Assembly (NCBI RefSeq): GCF_026914265.1
Contig: NC_069124.1
Location: 7,776,213 to 7,840,212, forward strand
Source of the DNA: Mya arenaria
Lineage: Eukaryota > Mollusca > Bivalvia > Myida > Myidae
Direction: 5' to 3'
DNA: 64,000 nucleotides
Positions 1 through 13,357 of this stretch are shown one piece after another. Position numbers and translations under genes: made by a program. Position 1 is the first letter of the stretch, and each line of letters starts with the position of its first letter. Under the pieces are notes generated by a model. It was not told the DNA's origin and searched no databases. It saw nothing but the letters and a program-made list of their open reading frames with translations.

Positions 1-3000
1 ATTAAGGTAATATCAGTATGAAATAAATGAACGATTTATTGATGGCATACCTATAAATACAACAGGATAAAAATAAACAGAGTGAAATCTGAAAACTAAA
101 TTTTTTTATCGACATCAATTTTTCAATGTTAAATAGATATGATCAGATATCGGGATTAAATTTAATACTGTAGTGGTTGAGTTAAATTTTGGTATAATTC
201 AAGATAGAGAACACTCCACAAGACATTAGTGGTAATTTGGCTATTCTTCTTTATTTATCTCTGTTTTATTTCTTATGTTGAATGCGTCTTATGAAGAATC
301 ACAGAAACAATTTCTATCGAATCTTTCTTATCTAATGTTTTAGATATAACTTCCGAAAACAGCACTTGTAGGTCGAACTATATGTCTCTTAAAATATCAA
401 ACTATACGTTATTAAAGAAATGTTTCATTATCAATTATCAAATTTCGCGTTAACAAGAAAGGCCATTCCATTCAAAATATGCAAATCATACGCCGTTTCC
501 CTCAGTTCGATTTGATCAAACGCCGAAACATAACGCCGAATTTACCATTTACGCGAACGAGTACCCAATATGAGATTACTTTATGCCAAATTTGCCATCG
601 CTAACAAGGCCAGGAATTTGATCGAATGAAGCTGCCGCTTGTCTAAAAAGCATCATTCTTTATCAAAGTATTGGCAATATAAAATAAGGAATCGTAGCAC
701 TAATCAGGCAACTATGGAAGGTTTGTCCGCCAGTTGTTTCATAGAGGCAATCCCAAATTTCATACGGCATTTACAGTTGAAAGTCTTAGCTACACGTAGG
801 TAATCTTATCTGTATATCACACTAGTAAATATATGACGGAGAAAACTTTCAACATTAGCCAAATCTGTTGGACTTATTTCAATCATGTGTTCTGTAAAGC
901 ATATTAGAACAAATCAGACCGAGGCACAGTAAAGTTTGAAACGAGAAAACACAGAACAGGAGTTATGATAAATGGAGAATATATAGTTCGTGGAACGTCT
1001 GGGACAATAATGGAATGCATCTGTAACATTGAACATAAGTTATATTAGCTTTGTCAGGTTTGCAAATAAACCTTAATTGTCGGTGCTTGGAGGACTTAAG
1101 TATGCAAATTTAAGAGTTTGGGTAATGCTTCGTCATTCATAATAGTAAAATAATAACGGAACAAATGTAAATGCCTTTAAATTTTGATTGTTTAGATAAC
1201 TCAGAGCCAAAGCAGAATTTGTTTCATTTTAATATGAATGCACTATTTGGCATGCGAGCTCATAGACTAAACCAGCCAGGAAACCACACATGTGATTGAT
1301 GTACTATATTGTATAATGTTGCACTCGCACCACTATACGACAAGCGCGGTAACTTGTTGCTTATATTATATCATTATTTTATCATAAGTTTCGAGATGCA
1401 GTAGCACTTTTGGCTTTTAATCTATAATCATAAACACAACTAGTAAATGTAAATATTCCGAGTGAGACTCGATACCGAAACCCATGCGACGAACGCGCCT
1501 AGCAGCGAAATTACTTTTACAATACGACGTAGCTAGCAGCACCAACAAATATTATGAAACATCATTTTAATACGTAATGTTTCAACTTTATATGGCATAT
1601 AAAAGCAGTCGTTGTCGAATTTGAAAGCCATGTTTTCAACTACATTCAAATTAATGATGTATGGCTTCATTGACTCGCGTTATGCTTGTTTGTAATTGAC
1701 GACCGTATTGCTCTATGTGTACAACTCTTTGTTGCCTTCAAATTATAGCTTAGTGCATATGTCTTAATGATACGTGCATTATGCTAACTGTTTGCTTTTA
1801 ATCGACTCTTATGTTTATCAATTAAAATACACATCTACAAATACTTTTTTTACTACTAATACTATTTATAACAATGTAGTAAGACCATTGAAAGCTAACT
1901 TTATTATACATCAAAAGCCGTATGCATTTGTCAAAAAAGCATGTAGACGAATGTATCAAGACGAACGCAACTTAAACAAGTAAACGAATAAAATTTAAAG
2001 GGAAGCAGTAAATACTGGTATGCTCCGACTGCAACACTTTATTGGAACAGCAAAGAAATGCTGGTACTCTTCTTATCGTGAAAACACTTTTGCGACATTT
2101 GCTATAGTAGCAGTCAACAGATTTTTTACGACAAAGTGGATATTACGTCCGCTAGAATCTCTCACCTAATATTCCGTAGGTTTACATGGGCGGACTAGGA
2201 ATAAAGAATTAATGTTAGCAGAGGAGTCACTTAGGAGGCACACATATTTTAACATTTAAAACGAAATTAAAACGGTTTAAAATGTTGACATCACGAAAAT
2301 GTTGGATATATTTTATCTATTGGTGCTTTGTGGCGTAGTTTAGTATCTGCGTCTCCGTCATATAGACAAATAAAAAACTTCAGACGATTTTACTTTACTT
2401 AGCAACAAACTGGGAGGGTGTGGGAGCGACACGGGCCCTACCTGCCCCCTTCCGCTTATCCCGCCACTGCGTTTTTGCATCAAACTAATCGCATGCTATA
2501 TGCTAGTTAAAACCACACACCTTAATAAACATATTTCCAAAGCCGTTATATCTATCTCGGATTGTCTGCCATATCTATCCAGTTTGTATTGACCAGGGCC
2601 GAATGGTATTAGGCACAAAATCATTCGGGGCTTGAAAATATACTATTATGAAGTGGCAATTCTATAATATTAAACTCTTTGACATGCATATTGATAAAGA
2701 GTTGTACCAAATCAATCGGCATGGTCGGAATTTGCAATGCTATTTCTTATTATCGGTGAATAACTAGCGATCGAGTGATATGGAGTAACCTTACCATCTT
2801 CCAAAAATATGCCCTCAAACTTTTACCTCGTCCTGTACCATTAAGTTACAGTATACCTGCCTATATGGTATCATACATATAATTACAACGTTTGCATTGC
2901 GATGATAATTTGTTTATGTGAATTTCATTTAGTTCAAGTACCGCCTTTATGAATTTGTAATGAGGTGAATAATTTTACACATATTGTAACATTTTGCAGT

Positions 3001-4789
3001 ACATAACAGTGATCATCTATGACTGTGTTTCGAACATCACTATGAAGGTTACATTCATGAACGAAATAATTCTTCGCGCACATTATATAAATAACTTTTT
3101 ATTTCTGTATAAGAAACGGCAACTGACCTCTGATACCTGCCTGCCTCAACTTGAAATAGGGAATCCATTATTATGTTCTGAAAGACATGTCTGTGCCTTA
3201 AATCTAGACTCCAACACATAGGTGTCGTTAATTCTGAGTTTGTTTCGTATACTTATATCCCAGAATTTCTGCCTGAATACATGCACAAATACACTAACCA
3301 AACATTATTTAACCAAAGTATTTGCCAACATCTTTCAACCACATGTACCAATGATCCTATTATGTTTCAATCTTATCCTATACAAAATTCATTACACATT
3401 ATTCTAACATATTTTACAGTTCGCATATTCAATACATAACTAATAACATTTACAGATCGTTAACAAAACAACAAGGTTCTACCTAACTTAAACAACATTA
3501 ATCTGAGTATGAATTTGTAATCCTGTTACTCTTTCAAACAACTTAATTTTTGGTTATGCCTAAAGATTACATAGTTCATATTTCCATAGTTCATAGGTTC
3601 ATCGTAAAGTATATCTAAGACTAGACTGTGCTTGGCGTACAACTTTCAATGACAATTGCCAGTTGTATATTATAGGTTAATAAACACGAAAGTTCCAACT
3701 GACTGCCGACTTCCTTCAACAAAAATGCGACATCAAACATCAAAATTTGTACAACATTATTGCTGTTTTTAGGTAAAATATACTCGCCCTTGTGTGTGGT
3801 TGGGTTTAAACTCTTTCTGGGATTCGGTCAACTCGGACAGTGACAGAGTAGATTGTAGTTTAGTAGGTTTATGTATATGAAGTTATTACACTTTTCATGT
3901 GAGTAAATATTCTCAGGGTGTATGTTATTAGAGCCCTTAAAACAATTATAACAGCTTTAGTTATCACCTTGGCCGTCCGTTCGTCCACATGATTTATGTC
4001 TTTTGTTATTAACTTCAAAAATGTCGAAGATATCAACTTCAATCTTACATTTAGAGTGGTAAATACAAACACAAACATAATATTTCAGAGAAAAATCAAA
4101 GATACTGATGCTAAACTATTTTATACAAGGACACTACTTGCAGAGTCACTCCACTTGACTTGAAAGAGACCTACAAATTTCTCACTCCGTAAAAGTTGTT
4201 ATGATTTTGGGCCCTTATGAAATCCTGTGATAAGTCTAGTTATTTTTTTGCACTCAATTTAAAACTGGAGAATAAAGCAATCTGAATATCTGATTTTAAA
4301 TTTTAATGGAACGTTTTCCTTGCTGCTCTATTATTATTGCGAACTATTCCAAGAACAACACTCCTGAAAACAAATCGATTTCAAAGATAGCAGATAGCAC
4401 GTCGTTTCCCCTTCGTTTGATTCATTGTCGAATTTACGTTTCTGAAAACCCTGGACATGTATGCCAACAACATTGGGTACAACCGATTGCCGCTGGTCGG
4501 TAGTCGCTGTCAGAAGCTACTTTGAATCTCCTCTATATAGCGTCAGTGAAAACCAATCGTTGGACTACTTCCGGTTACCAAACAAAAAAAGAAATAAAAA
4601 CAGCGCAATTTTAAACTGAAATTACTAGACGACTAGTTGCCGATCTTATTTTTAGCATGTTTCCAAGTTTCGAGTATACGGTTACCATGACAGTGACAGT
4701 GGTGTCGATTATAACAGTTCATGCACGTTTCATAAGCATTAAATTAAACATGTTGTTAACTCCTGTTATCGCAAAACGTCATTATGGCC
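1..4789. other. Gene-poor AT-rich stretch
   Basis: No coding region with recognisable motifs or a splice-bounded exon was found on either strand. Open frames here are short (under 80 codons), of biased low-complexity composition, and consistent with chance in AT-rich DNA. The only structure noted is one copy of a dispersed repeat near 1840-2130 and a small GC-rich patch at about 2405-2470. It may be intergenic DNA or a long upstream intron of the receptor gene whose first identified exon is at 15782. Confidence 0.6.
1840..2130 (+). repeat. Dispersed repeat, copy A
   Basis: This segment aligns by eye, with many substitutions and small indels, to 8935-9215 in the same orientation. Shared blocks include a run around 'AGACCATT', an 'AAAGGGAA.CAGTAAATA' block and 'GACATTTGCTAT'. 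The two copies are about 7.1 kb apart. No inverted termini, target duplication or coding capacity was found, so the family is unknown; it could be an old non-autonomous transposon or a duplicated segment. Confidence 0.6.
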
Positions 4790-4794
4790 ACGAC

Positions 4795-5070
4795 CAAGTG
4801 AAGGAGAAGCCACCTGCTGTTTCAACGTATCTATCCGCTGAAAAGACACTTCTTCTCTCCGTGGGCACTTTTTTCTTCGACTTGACTTTGTAAAATGTCC
4901 CTCTCATTCAGCAGATCGTCAAAATCAAGTTAGTTCGATTTCGTTGTCGATTCTGCTCTGGGAATAAGTTCTTGCAAGTCTGGGGACAAGAGAGCACCCA
5001 TTCTCTCTAGGTCGCGGATATAACCCTCAACATCCTCCACATTCTTCAATTTCGCACCACCGGACGCCAT
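4795..5070 (-). pseudogene. Broken N-terminus of a coiled-coil protein
   Basis: Reading the minus strand from an ATG at 5070-5068 gives a 46-codon frame beginning MASGGAKLKN that ends at a TAA (4932-4930). Translation continues sensibly past the stop in the same frame (LDFDDLLNERDILQ...) and then, after one apparent base slip in a T-rich spot near 4842-4846, into QRIDTLKQQVASPSLG. The composition is Glu/Lys/Leu/Gln-rich with heptad-like spacing, typical of a coiled coil, and unlike surrounding AT-rich noise. No intron boundary is seen inside it. I read it as the start of a coiled-coil gene or a retro-copy, disabled by a stop and a frameshift. The parent protein is not recognised. Confidence 0.45.
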
Positions 5071-6135
5071 TTTTCAAATTTAATATCTTAACACTGACCT
5101 CTCGGCCCGAAGCGCGCTTAATAATGAAAGCGCTTAAAACAGCACCACCAATCGTATTGTATTGTGTCTAAATATTTAACTGCGAATAATATTATATGCA
5201 AATTTAAGCTGGTTTTATTTTAAGCAGATTATCGGAAGTACGAACACTAAACGCGTATAAACACACGTTATAATATGTGGTCTAGATTTGATTAAGCCTC
5301 TCCTTTTTCAGTAATGATAGGGGCAACCCTTACAACGACACAATCACTAGGTATAGCTGCATATCGCTTCATCATGTTCATATTATCATCGTCTAGATTG
5401 CCCATGCTCTCCAAAAAGACACTAACACCTTAAAAAGCGTATTCAAAGAGGTAATAAGTAACAATATAGCTAGGAAATTCACCGCTCAAGCGAGTATTGT
5501 ATAGAAACCTCCCAAATGTCTCCATGAGAATGGCATATGTTTCAAAGAACAAACAATTAATACTTTCTCTAATTCTGAATGACAGTAAATGTCATTTGTT
5601 TCATTATTTTCCGTCAAACTTGACATATTAAAATGCGAACGTCAGCTTCCATCTTTGGACTTGTCAGAACATATTGTAGGAAATTTTCATTAAGCATTAT
5701 TGATCTTAGTTGACTTACAAGGATAAATGGTTTCGTTAATCAATGCTTTCCCAGTTTTCATCCGTAACCAGATTGCCATTGGATTCGCCTTTGTAACTAA
5801 TTTGGATAAAGCTTTATCATTTGTTAGCGTCCGACAGTTGAAGAGATGTTTCGGATGATTATAAGGCCATGGAGAACTTGTATTGATCAATCTTCACAAA
5901 AGAACATGTTCCGAACAAAACGCTGGGAATTTATTTTCTAAATGGCACATGTATTAAACACACTTGAAAAGAAAGCTCAGTATTAATAAAGCCATTTTGG
6001 TGCCATGAATATATCCACAAACTATCTAAGTGTAAGAAAAGTGAAAAGTATTGATTAATTAGATATAGTGTCTGATACATTTCAGAGCCCACTCGTTCAA
6101 AACGCCGAGGTCATATAATTTCAATATTGTGATAT

Positions 6136-6573
6136 ATGTATTATTTCCGTACACTCAATCTGGTGGCATTTATGCAAGGCTTCCCTGGCGTGAAAAACGA
6201 AAAAATTAGTCTGCTTCATGAATTTCAGAACAGAACCAGAGTTCCTGCAGCGGTTTTAAATGATTCCAAATCAGTTTTGCATTCAAACGTTGCCATAAGA
6301 CTTGCTCACTTGTTTCTAAAACTAATAAAATTCCCCGCCGATGGTGAACAGATATCCAAGAAAGTAGCATGCAAGTGGTTTCTCAACTGCATGACAATGG
6401 GCAAGGATCGATTATTCGGCAATGTAAGCTACGGAGGCCTCAGTTTTGATATTGGTTTCTTAGGATTCTCACTACTGATAGAAATGTCAGACCTGCTTTG
6501 TCCGTTGTTGCCAAGTATTTTGATTTTCGGTAATAATACATACCAAGATATACGCGCCAGTGTATTGCCCTAA
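6136..6573 (+). CDS. Doubtful 145-aa open reading frame
   Basis: An ATG-to-TAA frame of 145 codons, the longest in the first 25 kb. The product is hydrophobic in its C-terminal third (a Leu/Ile/Phe-rich stretch around residues 105-130) and has no motif I recognise. No splice sites, poly-A signal or neighbouring exon supports it. A frame of this size is possible by chance in 64 kb, so it is listed only as a candidate; it could also be a fragment of an unrecognised repeat. Confidence 0.12.
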   Translation: MYYFRTLNLVAFMQGFPGVKNEKISLLHEFQNRTRVPAAVLNDSKSVLHSNVAIRLAHLFLKLIKFPADGEQISKKVACKWFLNCMTMGKDRLFGNVSYGGLSFDIGFLGFSLLIEMSDLLCPLLPSILIFGNNTYQDIRASVLP

Positions 6574-7415
6574 ATGATGGTATTTGTGAAAGATAATTTG
6601 ACTTATTACAAGGGGTGTCAACTTTTTAAGCCATAAATAGTTTGATGACGTATTGAGAAGGTCATTTCACTGGGCTTCTAGGAAATATAAGAACTTTCTT
6701 GGAGTAACACGGATATATTTGTGCAACATTAAGAACTAAAAGGAATTACAAACCGTTGATTAATTGCTCAAGTGCCTGGGTCATTATGTCAAAGGAACCA
6801 ATCATAAAACGATCAGAGTTGCGTTACAGTGCGGAGTGAGTCGAAACCATGTCAACATAGACGTTCGTAACGATGGACATAGTTTGCGGACAGGACTACG
6901 ATGTTTAATAATGGATTTAATGTTCAAACTTTTTGTTACAGTTCTTATATTATTTATAACACACATGTTGAACGGGTAAGTAGACAAGCCGCAAGGAGTT
7001 TATTCTAAGTAGTTATTATAAAAGTGAGAATACTATATTTTAATTCAAACTTTTGTTTTGATAATAGTTTATAAAAGTAAATTCTACATTTTTATTAGTT
7101 AAGTGATACCGATTGTGAGTATATTTAGCATGATTTGCTGTCCCTTTCTTGAGAAAAACAGGAGCCAGATATTTATCATACCCAGTCATTATTTACGATC
7201 ACTAAGTACACACTTCTAGACCAAAATAGGTTCCCACATGTGAATGTCCTCATATATTCAATAATACATCATGTTTATGTGATTTGGTGTAAAGCAATGC
7301 GTATAAAACTAGGTTGTCTAGTATGATGTATCGTATTTGAAACAAGAACAACACAGGCTTTAAGATATCGCCCGTCTGTGTTACTCGGTTTTTCAAGGGG
7401 TATAAGATACAACAA

Positions 7416-7430
7416 GATCAGATCAGATCA
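7416..7430. repeat. (GATCA)3 microsatellite
   Basis: Three perfect GATCA units, followed by TTTATTTATA. Short pentanucleotide tails of this type often mark the 3' end of non-LTR retrotransposons; if so the element would read on the minus strand with its tail here, but no reverse transcriptase remnant was seen beside it. Confidence 0.4.
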
Positions 7431-8934
7431 GTTTATTTATATTAAGTCGTCAACGTAAAATACAAGAAATATAATTGCGCAAAAAGTTTTTTTTAAAACT
7501 GCCTTTATGGTTTGTTTTTATCTTTGAATATATCTATATCAAATGTACTACAGCTAGAAATAGATCTAACAATTATTAAGACTTATTTTATGAAAATATC
7601 TAGGACCATATGAACAATAGACAAAATAAGACAGATACATCACATTCAAATTTAACAAATATATTTAATACATGAAGGCATTCAATAAAAAAGCACAATC
7701 TGGTTTATAAAAATCACAGAACAATCAACATATACACATTTGTCATCGAGTTTTTACAATTAATCTAATATTTGATAAATTACATAACTGAGCTCATAAA
7801 TAATAACTGGTGATGCATAATTTGCCATGAAATGTTGGAAACTGCCCTACCCTAGGCGGCGGGATCCCTTAAGTCAATCAGAACTACCTCCCATTGGAAA
7901 ATTGTAACATTTTAAATACAACTTTATGTGCATGGGAAAGTCCCTAGCATTTCTTGCGATGTGATTGGTAGTATTTCTATGTTAATTTAGTAAGTTTAAA
8001 AACTAACATAAACTGATATAAAACATTATATTAAGATATTTTGGAGATTAGCTATCTGGCCATTCCGAACGTTCAAAGTCCAACCGAGTGCCTTTCATAG
8101 CATGTGTATTGATGTGTCATGTTGGTACCTTGATTGGTTAGTTCTGACAAAATTTAGCAAACTTTTTGAATTACGACAACACCAATATTATGGTAACATT
8201 TCGCTTTTTAGTCGAATATCAGAGGAGCTACAATGAACCTTCCGTTTTAACAAAAAAAACTTGTTTATATTTATACTACATGGTATGCTTCTGTCAACTG
8301 CCATGTAGCAATATATACACTATCAACCAGTAAAACATAATGTTGTCCATATAGCTTCCACTGAAAAGAAAATGGGGCGTTTTCTAAGTAAGTATGCGTC
8401 TTTGTGACTGTTTAATGTGAATCAATTAATTAGAGTCATCGAATAAGAAAAAATTGTATAGAAGCTTACCATCTCACCAATGAACGCAATGCAATGAATA
8501 AGTATAAAACTGCTCGCAAGAAACAAAGCTACACAAACAACCAATTGTTTGTATAATCTTCTTTGCACAGTCAATTAAATTTCGTATAAATGAAGAGGCT
8601 ATATTGCGTAAAGCCTAGCAAATAATGGCATTCCTTACAATATTGTATAAGGTTTGCACTCAGTTATTACCATCCACTAGAACCCTTTGCGTTCGTGATA
8701 TATTTATAAAAGTGTTCGCATCATTGTACAAACAAAGGTTGTCTGGGTTCTGTTTAAAAATACAGAAGAGTGATACAAAGTTGCAATCATATACACAAAA
8801 AGATACATCGAATAGCTTTGTGCCTAGGCACAACATTGATTTGTCAATTCAATTTATTGCTTGGCGCCTACGTCTAAATGAAACCTGATACAAGTCAAGT
8901 GTTTCTTTTCATTGAAAAACAGACCTACAACTCC

Positions 8935-9215
8935 ACCTACTACTACTACTTATATGTATTTAATGTAATTAGACCATTAAAAGTTAACTTAATTAAACAT
9001 CAACAGCAGTATACATTTGCCAGTAAGCATATGGACAAATAAATATAGATAAAACGCAACTTACCGAATGTTATTAAAAGGGAACCAGTAAATATTGGAA
9101 TCCTACGTCTGAAACACCTGGGAACAGAAACAAAATGATGGTACCCTTCTTAACCGCAGGCAAACACTCTCGAGACATTTGCTATGGTATCAGTCATCAG
9201 ATATATTACACTAAA
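8935..9215 (+). repeat. Dispersed repeat, copy B
   Basis: Diverged partner of the repeat at 1840-2130, same strand. The order of shared blocks is maintained over roughly 270 bases, which argues against chance. No terminal structure could be defined. Confidence 0.6.
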
Positions 9216-9394
9216 CTAATATTAACTATTCCATAATATTTGAGCGAATTTTATTATTGAATATACATAAACTACCATTCAAGCTACCGTGCAATAAGCG
9301 GCGTGCAGATAAATTAAAACGGTATGGGTATTTACGCACGCGAATGATTGCACGTTAAAGTTGACATTAAGGATGAAACAATACGTCATGAACC

Positions 9395-9465
9395 AATATG
9401 ATATATATCGATACAAATACACGCCGATACGATATTTTCCGATACGATACCGATACCTAATATAC
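9395..9465. repeat. CGATAC-rich short tandem patch
   Basis: About 70 bases contain repeated CGATAC / CGATAT words with irregular spacing, giving pseudo-repetitive translations (Tyr-Arg-rich) on both strands. The open frames overlapping it are artefacts of this repetition. Confidence 0.6.
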
Positions 9466-12400
9466 CGCAGACTATTGTTTATAGCCATTTTGTTTCCAAA
9501 AATTGTTACTATTGAACTATTTTTGAACAGTATTGTGACGCTGTTGAAATTCGTTTGAAAAAGGAAAGTCTTACAGAAATATGCTTCAGTGTCTCTGAGA
9601 TATTTGTTACTAAAATACATTTTGAATAAACAAGGATGTGTATCTGTTTTATTTCTTTGTTTGTCTGTTATATGGCTTTGTTACTCTCCCATCGCTGTTG
9701 ATTACACTCAAGTCATCGTTGCGACTCCTTCAAACATTGCTGTTAAGATTATTGTCGCCTTTATTTTCGACCTGACTGCCGTTATTACTACTCAAATCAC
9801 CTTTGTTTACACGGGACGGTAAAGTGGCATTTCGCGACGACGTCCGATGAACTCGTATCTTAATTGTTCGCAATTGTTCGTGTTGTCTTTGTTTTAATCG
9901 GATTAACAGTTCGAACTACTCAAAGCTTTGATACAGTTATACTAAGACAACTATCTGACAAAGGTGGCTTAGTAAAACTTTAAATTCGTTAGAAAACATG
10001 GTCGCCAGCAGATGGGACTAAAACTACTTGTATGGCAGAACTATAACATTAGCAAAGGTCTTTATAAAACATTGATTTTGACTTTTAAATTACTTTACCG
10101 GAATTTTTAATTATAAGTGATCCTCAAACTAATAGATTAACTTCGAAAAACTTAGGGTATCTTTCAAATTGTCTAAGTCAACTGGATGGAACAACTAACA
10201 GTCAAAAGACAAATGGCCGACACTAAAAAAGTCGTATGGGCTGATTTTTATTTGTTGACTGTATACCATAGTTGTAAAGAATCAATGACCAAGTCTGAGG
10301 TAAAGCAATATGGATGTTTCTTGAGTTACCGTCTTAAATGGTTAGAGCATTCGCGATTCGTAGTAAGTCCTAGTCGTAATAAGGACGAACTTGGTTTCAC
10401 AATATGGCATTTTCTAGTCCGAGATCTTAGATAGTTTATATGAAACTTCTACTTTTAGTTGTCCATCACCGTTAAGCTATGCAAACGTAATGAACGATGT
10501 AGGGTCATCATAAATCGTTTGTTTAACAAGCTCTTGGATGTTTCCGAAACCTTATTCATTGACACAAGTTTAACGATAGTCAAAATATAGATCATTTGAA
10601 GTAAGGCTGTAGTCGTTTAGCTAATGTCCGCAAATCGTAATATTTATTGAACTTCGAAAATCCATAAGCTCTCAGCTTATTCATTATCATCAGAAACCAT
10701 TCTGGAGGCTAACAATCTACAGTCCTTAATCAGATGGGAAAGATGAATTAGAATATCATCCTCCCATACATAACGTAAGTCCGTTGAACGTAGCTCTCCT
10801 TACATTTAACAATGGTATCTTGGCCACATCAGTATTTTGTGTAGAAGAAATTTGTATGTCGGAGCAAGACAGATCTGTGAAGAAACTGTATGATTAGCAA
10901 CGATGAATAGGGATTGTGTAAACAACGTCGACGTCCGGTCAATTGCGCTTTTTCTACTTTTGGAAGAAAGCACTACACAAATATTGTACCAAAATGTTGT
11001 CTTGGTAAACATGTATTGTCATTCAATCTGAACGTTTATGGAAATGTTATTGGTTACAACAAATAAACAAACGACCGTTTTAAGAAAAATATTTTAATTT
11101 CTCCAATATCATATTGCAAACCAATCGAAATACACTGCAGAGATCAATGTTATTTCCGTAATTATGTTTTTATCCTCGGTATATGGAGAGTATTTCTTTA
11201 AATGTATATTTTTATATTCTTTGAAGTATCAAACGCTTTTCTACAAAACGGCGTTCTGATTTAGGTACAAACGAATTTGACCAGCAAGATACGAATTGCG
11301 AGAAGCAGAAATAGGTATTGTGGTTAATTAGGTATTAATCATGGGTACCTACGGTTACTTACATTTCTTTGCTTGTGTGCAACAAGTTTGATTTGATGCC
11401 ATTTCAGACATATATCATAATACCCATATCTGATTGTCGCTGTCTATACATTAGAAAGGCGATGCCTTCTGTGCCAGTTTTGCAAATGTATTGGCCATAG
11501 TTCAAGTTATGTTTCGGCGGCCACGTCTGATAGAACTGGGACACTTCTGAGGTCCATTTAGAGTGCCGTGATGTTACTAGGTGAATCATTTTGTTGAAAA
11601 CATGTTATTGTGAGTATTGATAAAACAGTATGAATAATGGATTTGTTTTGAAAATGTTTTAAATCATTGCTAAATTGTTTTTCGTTCTAGATTTAAACAG
11701 ATGTTAAATTTATCAAACCTTTAAAGTGTCGACAACGATGCAGACTTAAAACACAGTATAAAAAGTGATGAGTCACTTAGCAGCGCCTTATAAACGTGCT
11801 TGTTTGGCATATACGTATACTACCAACAATTTGGAATAATCTATCACATGACCTTTTTAAAAAAACACATTTAAATTAGTGAACGCTTTTTCGTTCTGCA
11901 TTATCTTTGTAATTTAAATAATCAAAATGTCCTTTATACCCATTGGTTGCTTTGTAATTGAAAATTGATCCTTTTCCGTTCTGTGCATTTTCTGTTCTTT
12001 GAATTCCTGTCAGATTACCTCTGCTCTCAGAAGAAGCATTTCAATTATAATGATTAGTGTTTGCTTGCTAAATATGACAAAGCGGCGTTCTAATACTAAA
12101 TCTTAGCTAATAATGTCGTCTATTGCGTTCTCTTCATCTCGAAATATTGGCCTAATATCTGGTATTGCCTATACCCATACACGGTAGGATGAGTTTAAAT
12201 CAAACTCTGACTGTGACGTAACAGCCACAGAACTCTCTAAGTGTTCATTTAAACTGTTGGAAGTCTTTAAGTTATTAAACAACAACCGTTCGAATGTCAG
12301 TTCATTATTGCTACACGTTCTTTCTAAGTATGATAATAAGTTCTAAATACAGCATGACATTTAAGGTAATCCCGCATCCTAACTGCCGTCCATTAAGGAC

Positions 12401-13357
12401 CCAAGGCCGCTTTCCTTGCCTTGCCTAACCCCTCTGTCTTCACATCGAAAATCCCTCACTTAAGTACTACTTTTTTGTATAAATATGACAGCTTTACAAC
12501 CCAAGGAATGCACGTTTTTGTAATTAACATGACCATTTTGTACATTTGTACCAGGTCGGCTGTCAACCACTTTCATATTCAAATGACAATCAAATATGCC
12601 CTTCATTACTAAACATACAGTATGTAGACACATATCCATTTAATCAAATCTTAATTATATCTTAAATGTAACGTATTACGTCACATGACTTATTTAAAGA
12701 AGAAAGTAGTATTAAGATTAGAACAAGAGCTGTTATATACTTAAATGTCCGGAAAAGAATTGTAATATTCGAAAGTGTAGGCATAAAATGACAATGTTTG
12801 ATGCCGGCTCATAATCAAAGATGGCGTCCAAGAATGCCTGCATGAATGCACTTTGAGTAAGAGTCCTGTGTTTAAATATTACATATTGCTTTTAAGAGAT
12901 GCAAGCAGTACTAACAATGTAATTACTCTTCTGATAATGAATTTCAAACTAAAATTCAACATTGACCACTGTCGCCGTGTTCCTAATAAACATAATGGAG
13001 CTACGACCAAGCCATATTTGTGCAGAATAAACTCAACCGGGACTCTTACTTAGGCCAAGTTTTTGCCTTATAAACCCATTGTGTATCAACGCAAGGTCAT
13101 TTAGTAGCCAAATTATCTTACATGATCCCTACCTCAGTGTGACCAATGAAAATAACATCAAAGCTGTACTAAAGCCCATTTAGAGCAGAAACCATCCCCA
13201 ATCTATCGACATCATCTGTCAATTATAAATGCAATGGTTACTTGTATAAGGCATTTCAGTACCAACATCCTTTTACAATCTTTTTTTACAATCTTCTTAT
13301 TCGACCAGTTGTAACTATTGAACATATATATCAAATGGACACGACAATTTCGGTCAT

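Larger units (their letters stand above)
5071..13349. other. Gene-poor stretch, no supported gene
   Basis: Nothing with coding motifs was found apart from one 145-codon open frame (6136-6573) of doubtful status. Contents noted: a (GATCA)3 tract at 7416-7430, dispersed repeat copy B (8935-9215), and a CGATAC-rich patch at about 9395-9465. Probably intergenic or intronic. Confidence 0.55.

Noticed and set aside
9279..9620. 113-codon minus-strand frame with Tyr-Arg repeats
   Set aside because: Derived from the CGATAC-rich patch; no motif or splice support.
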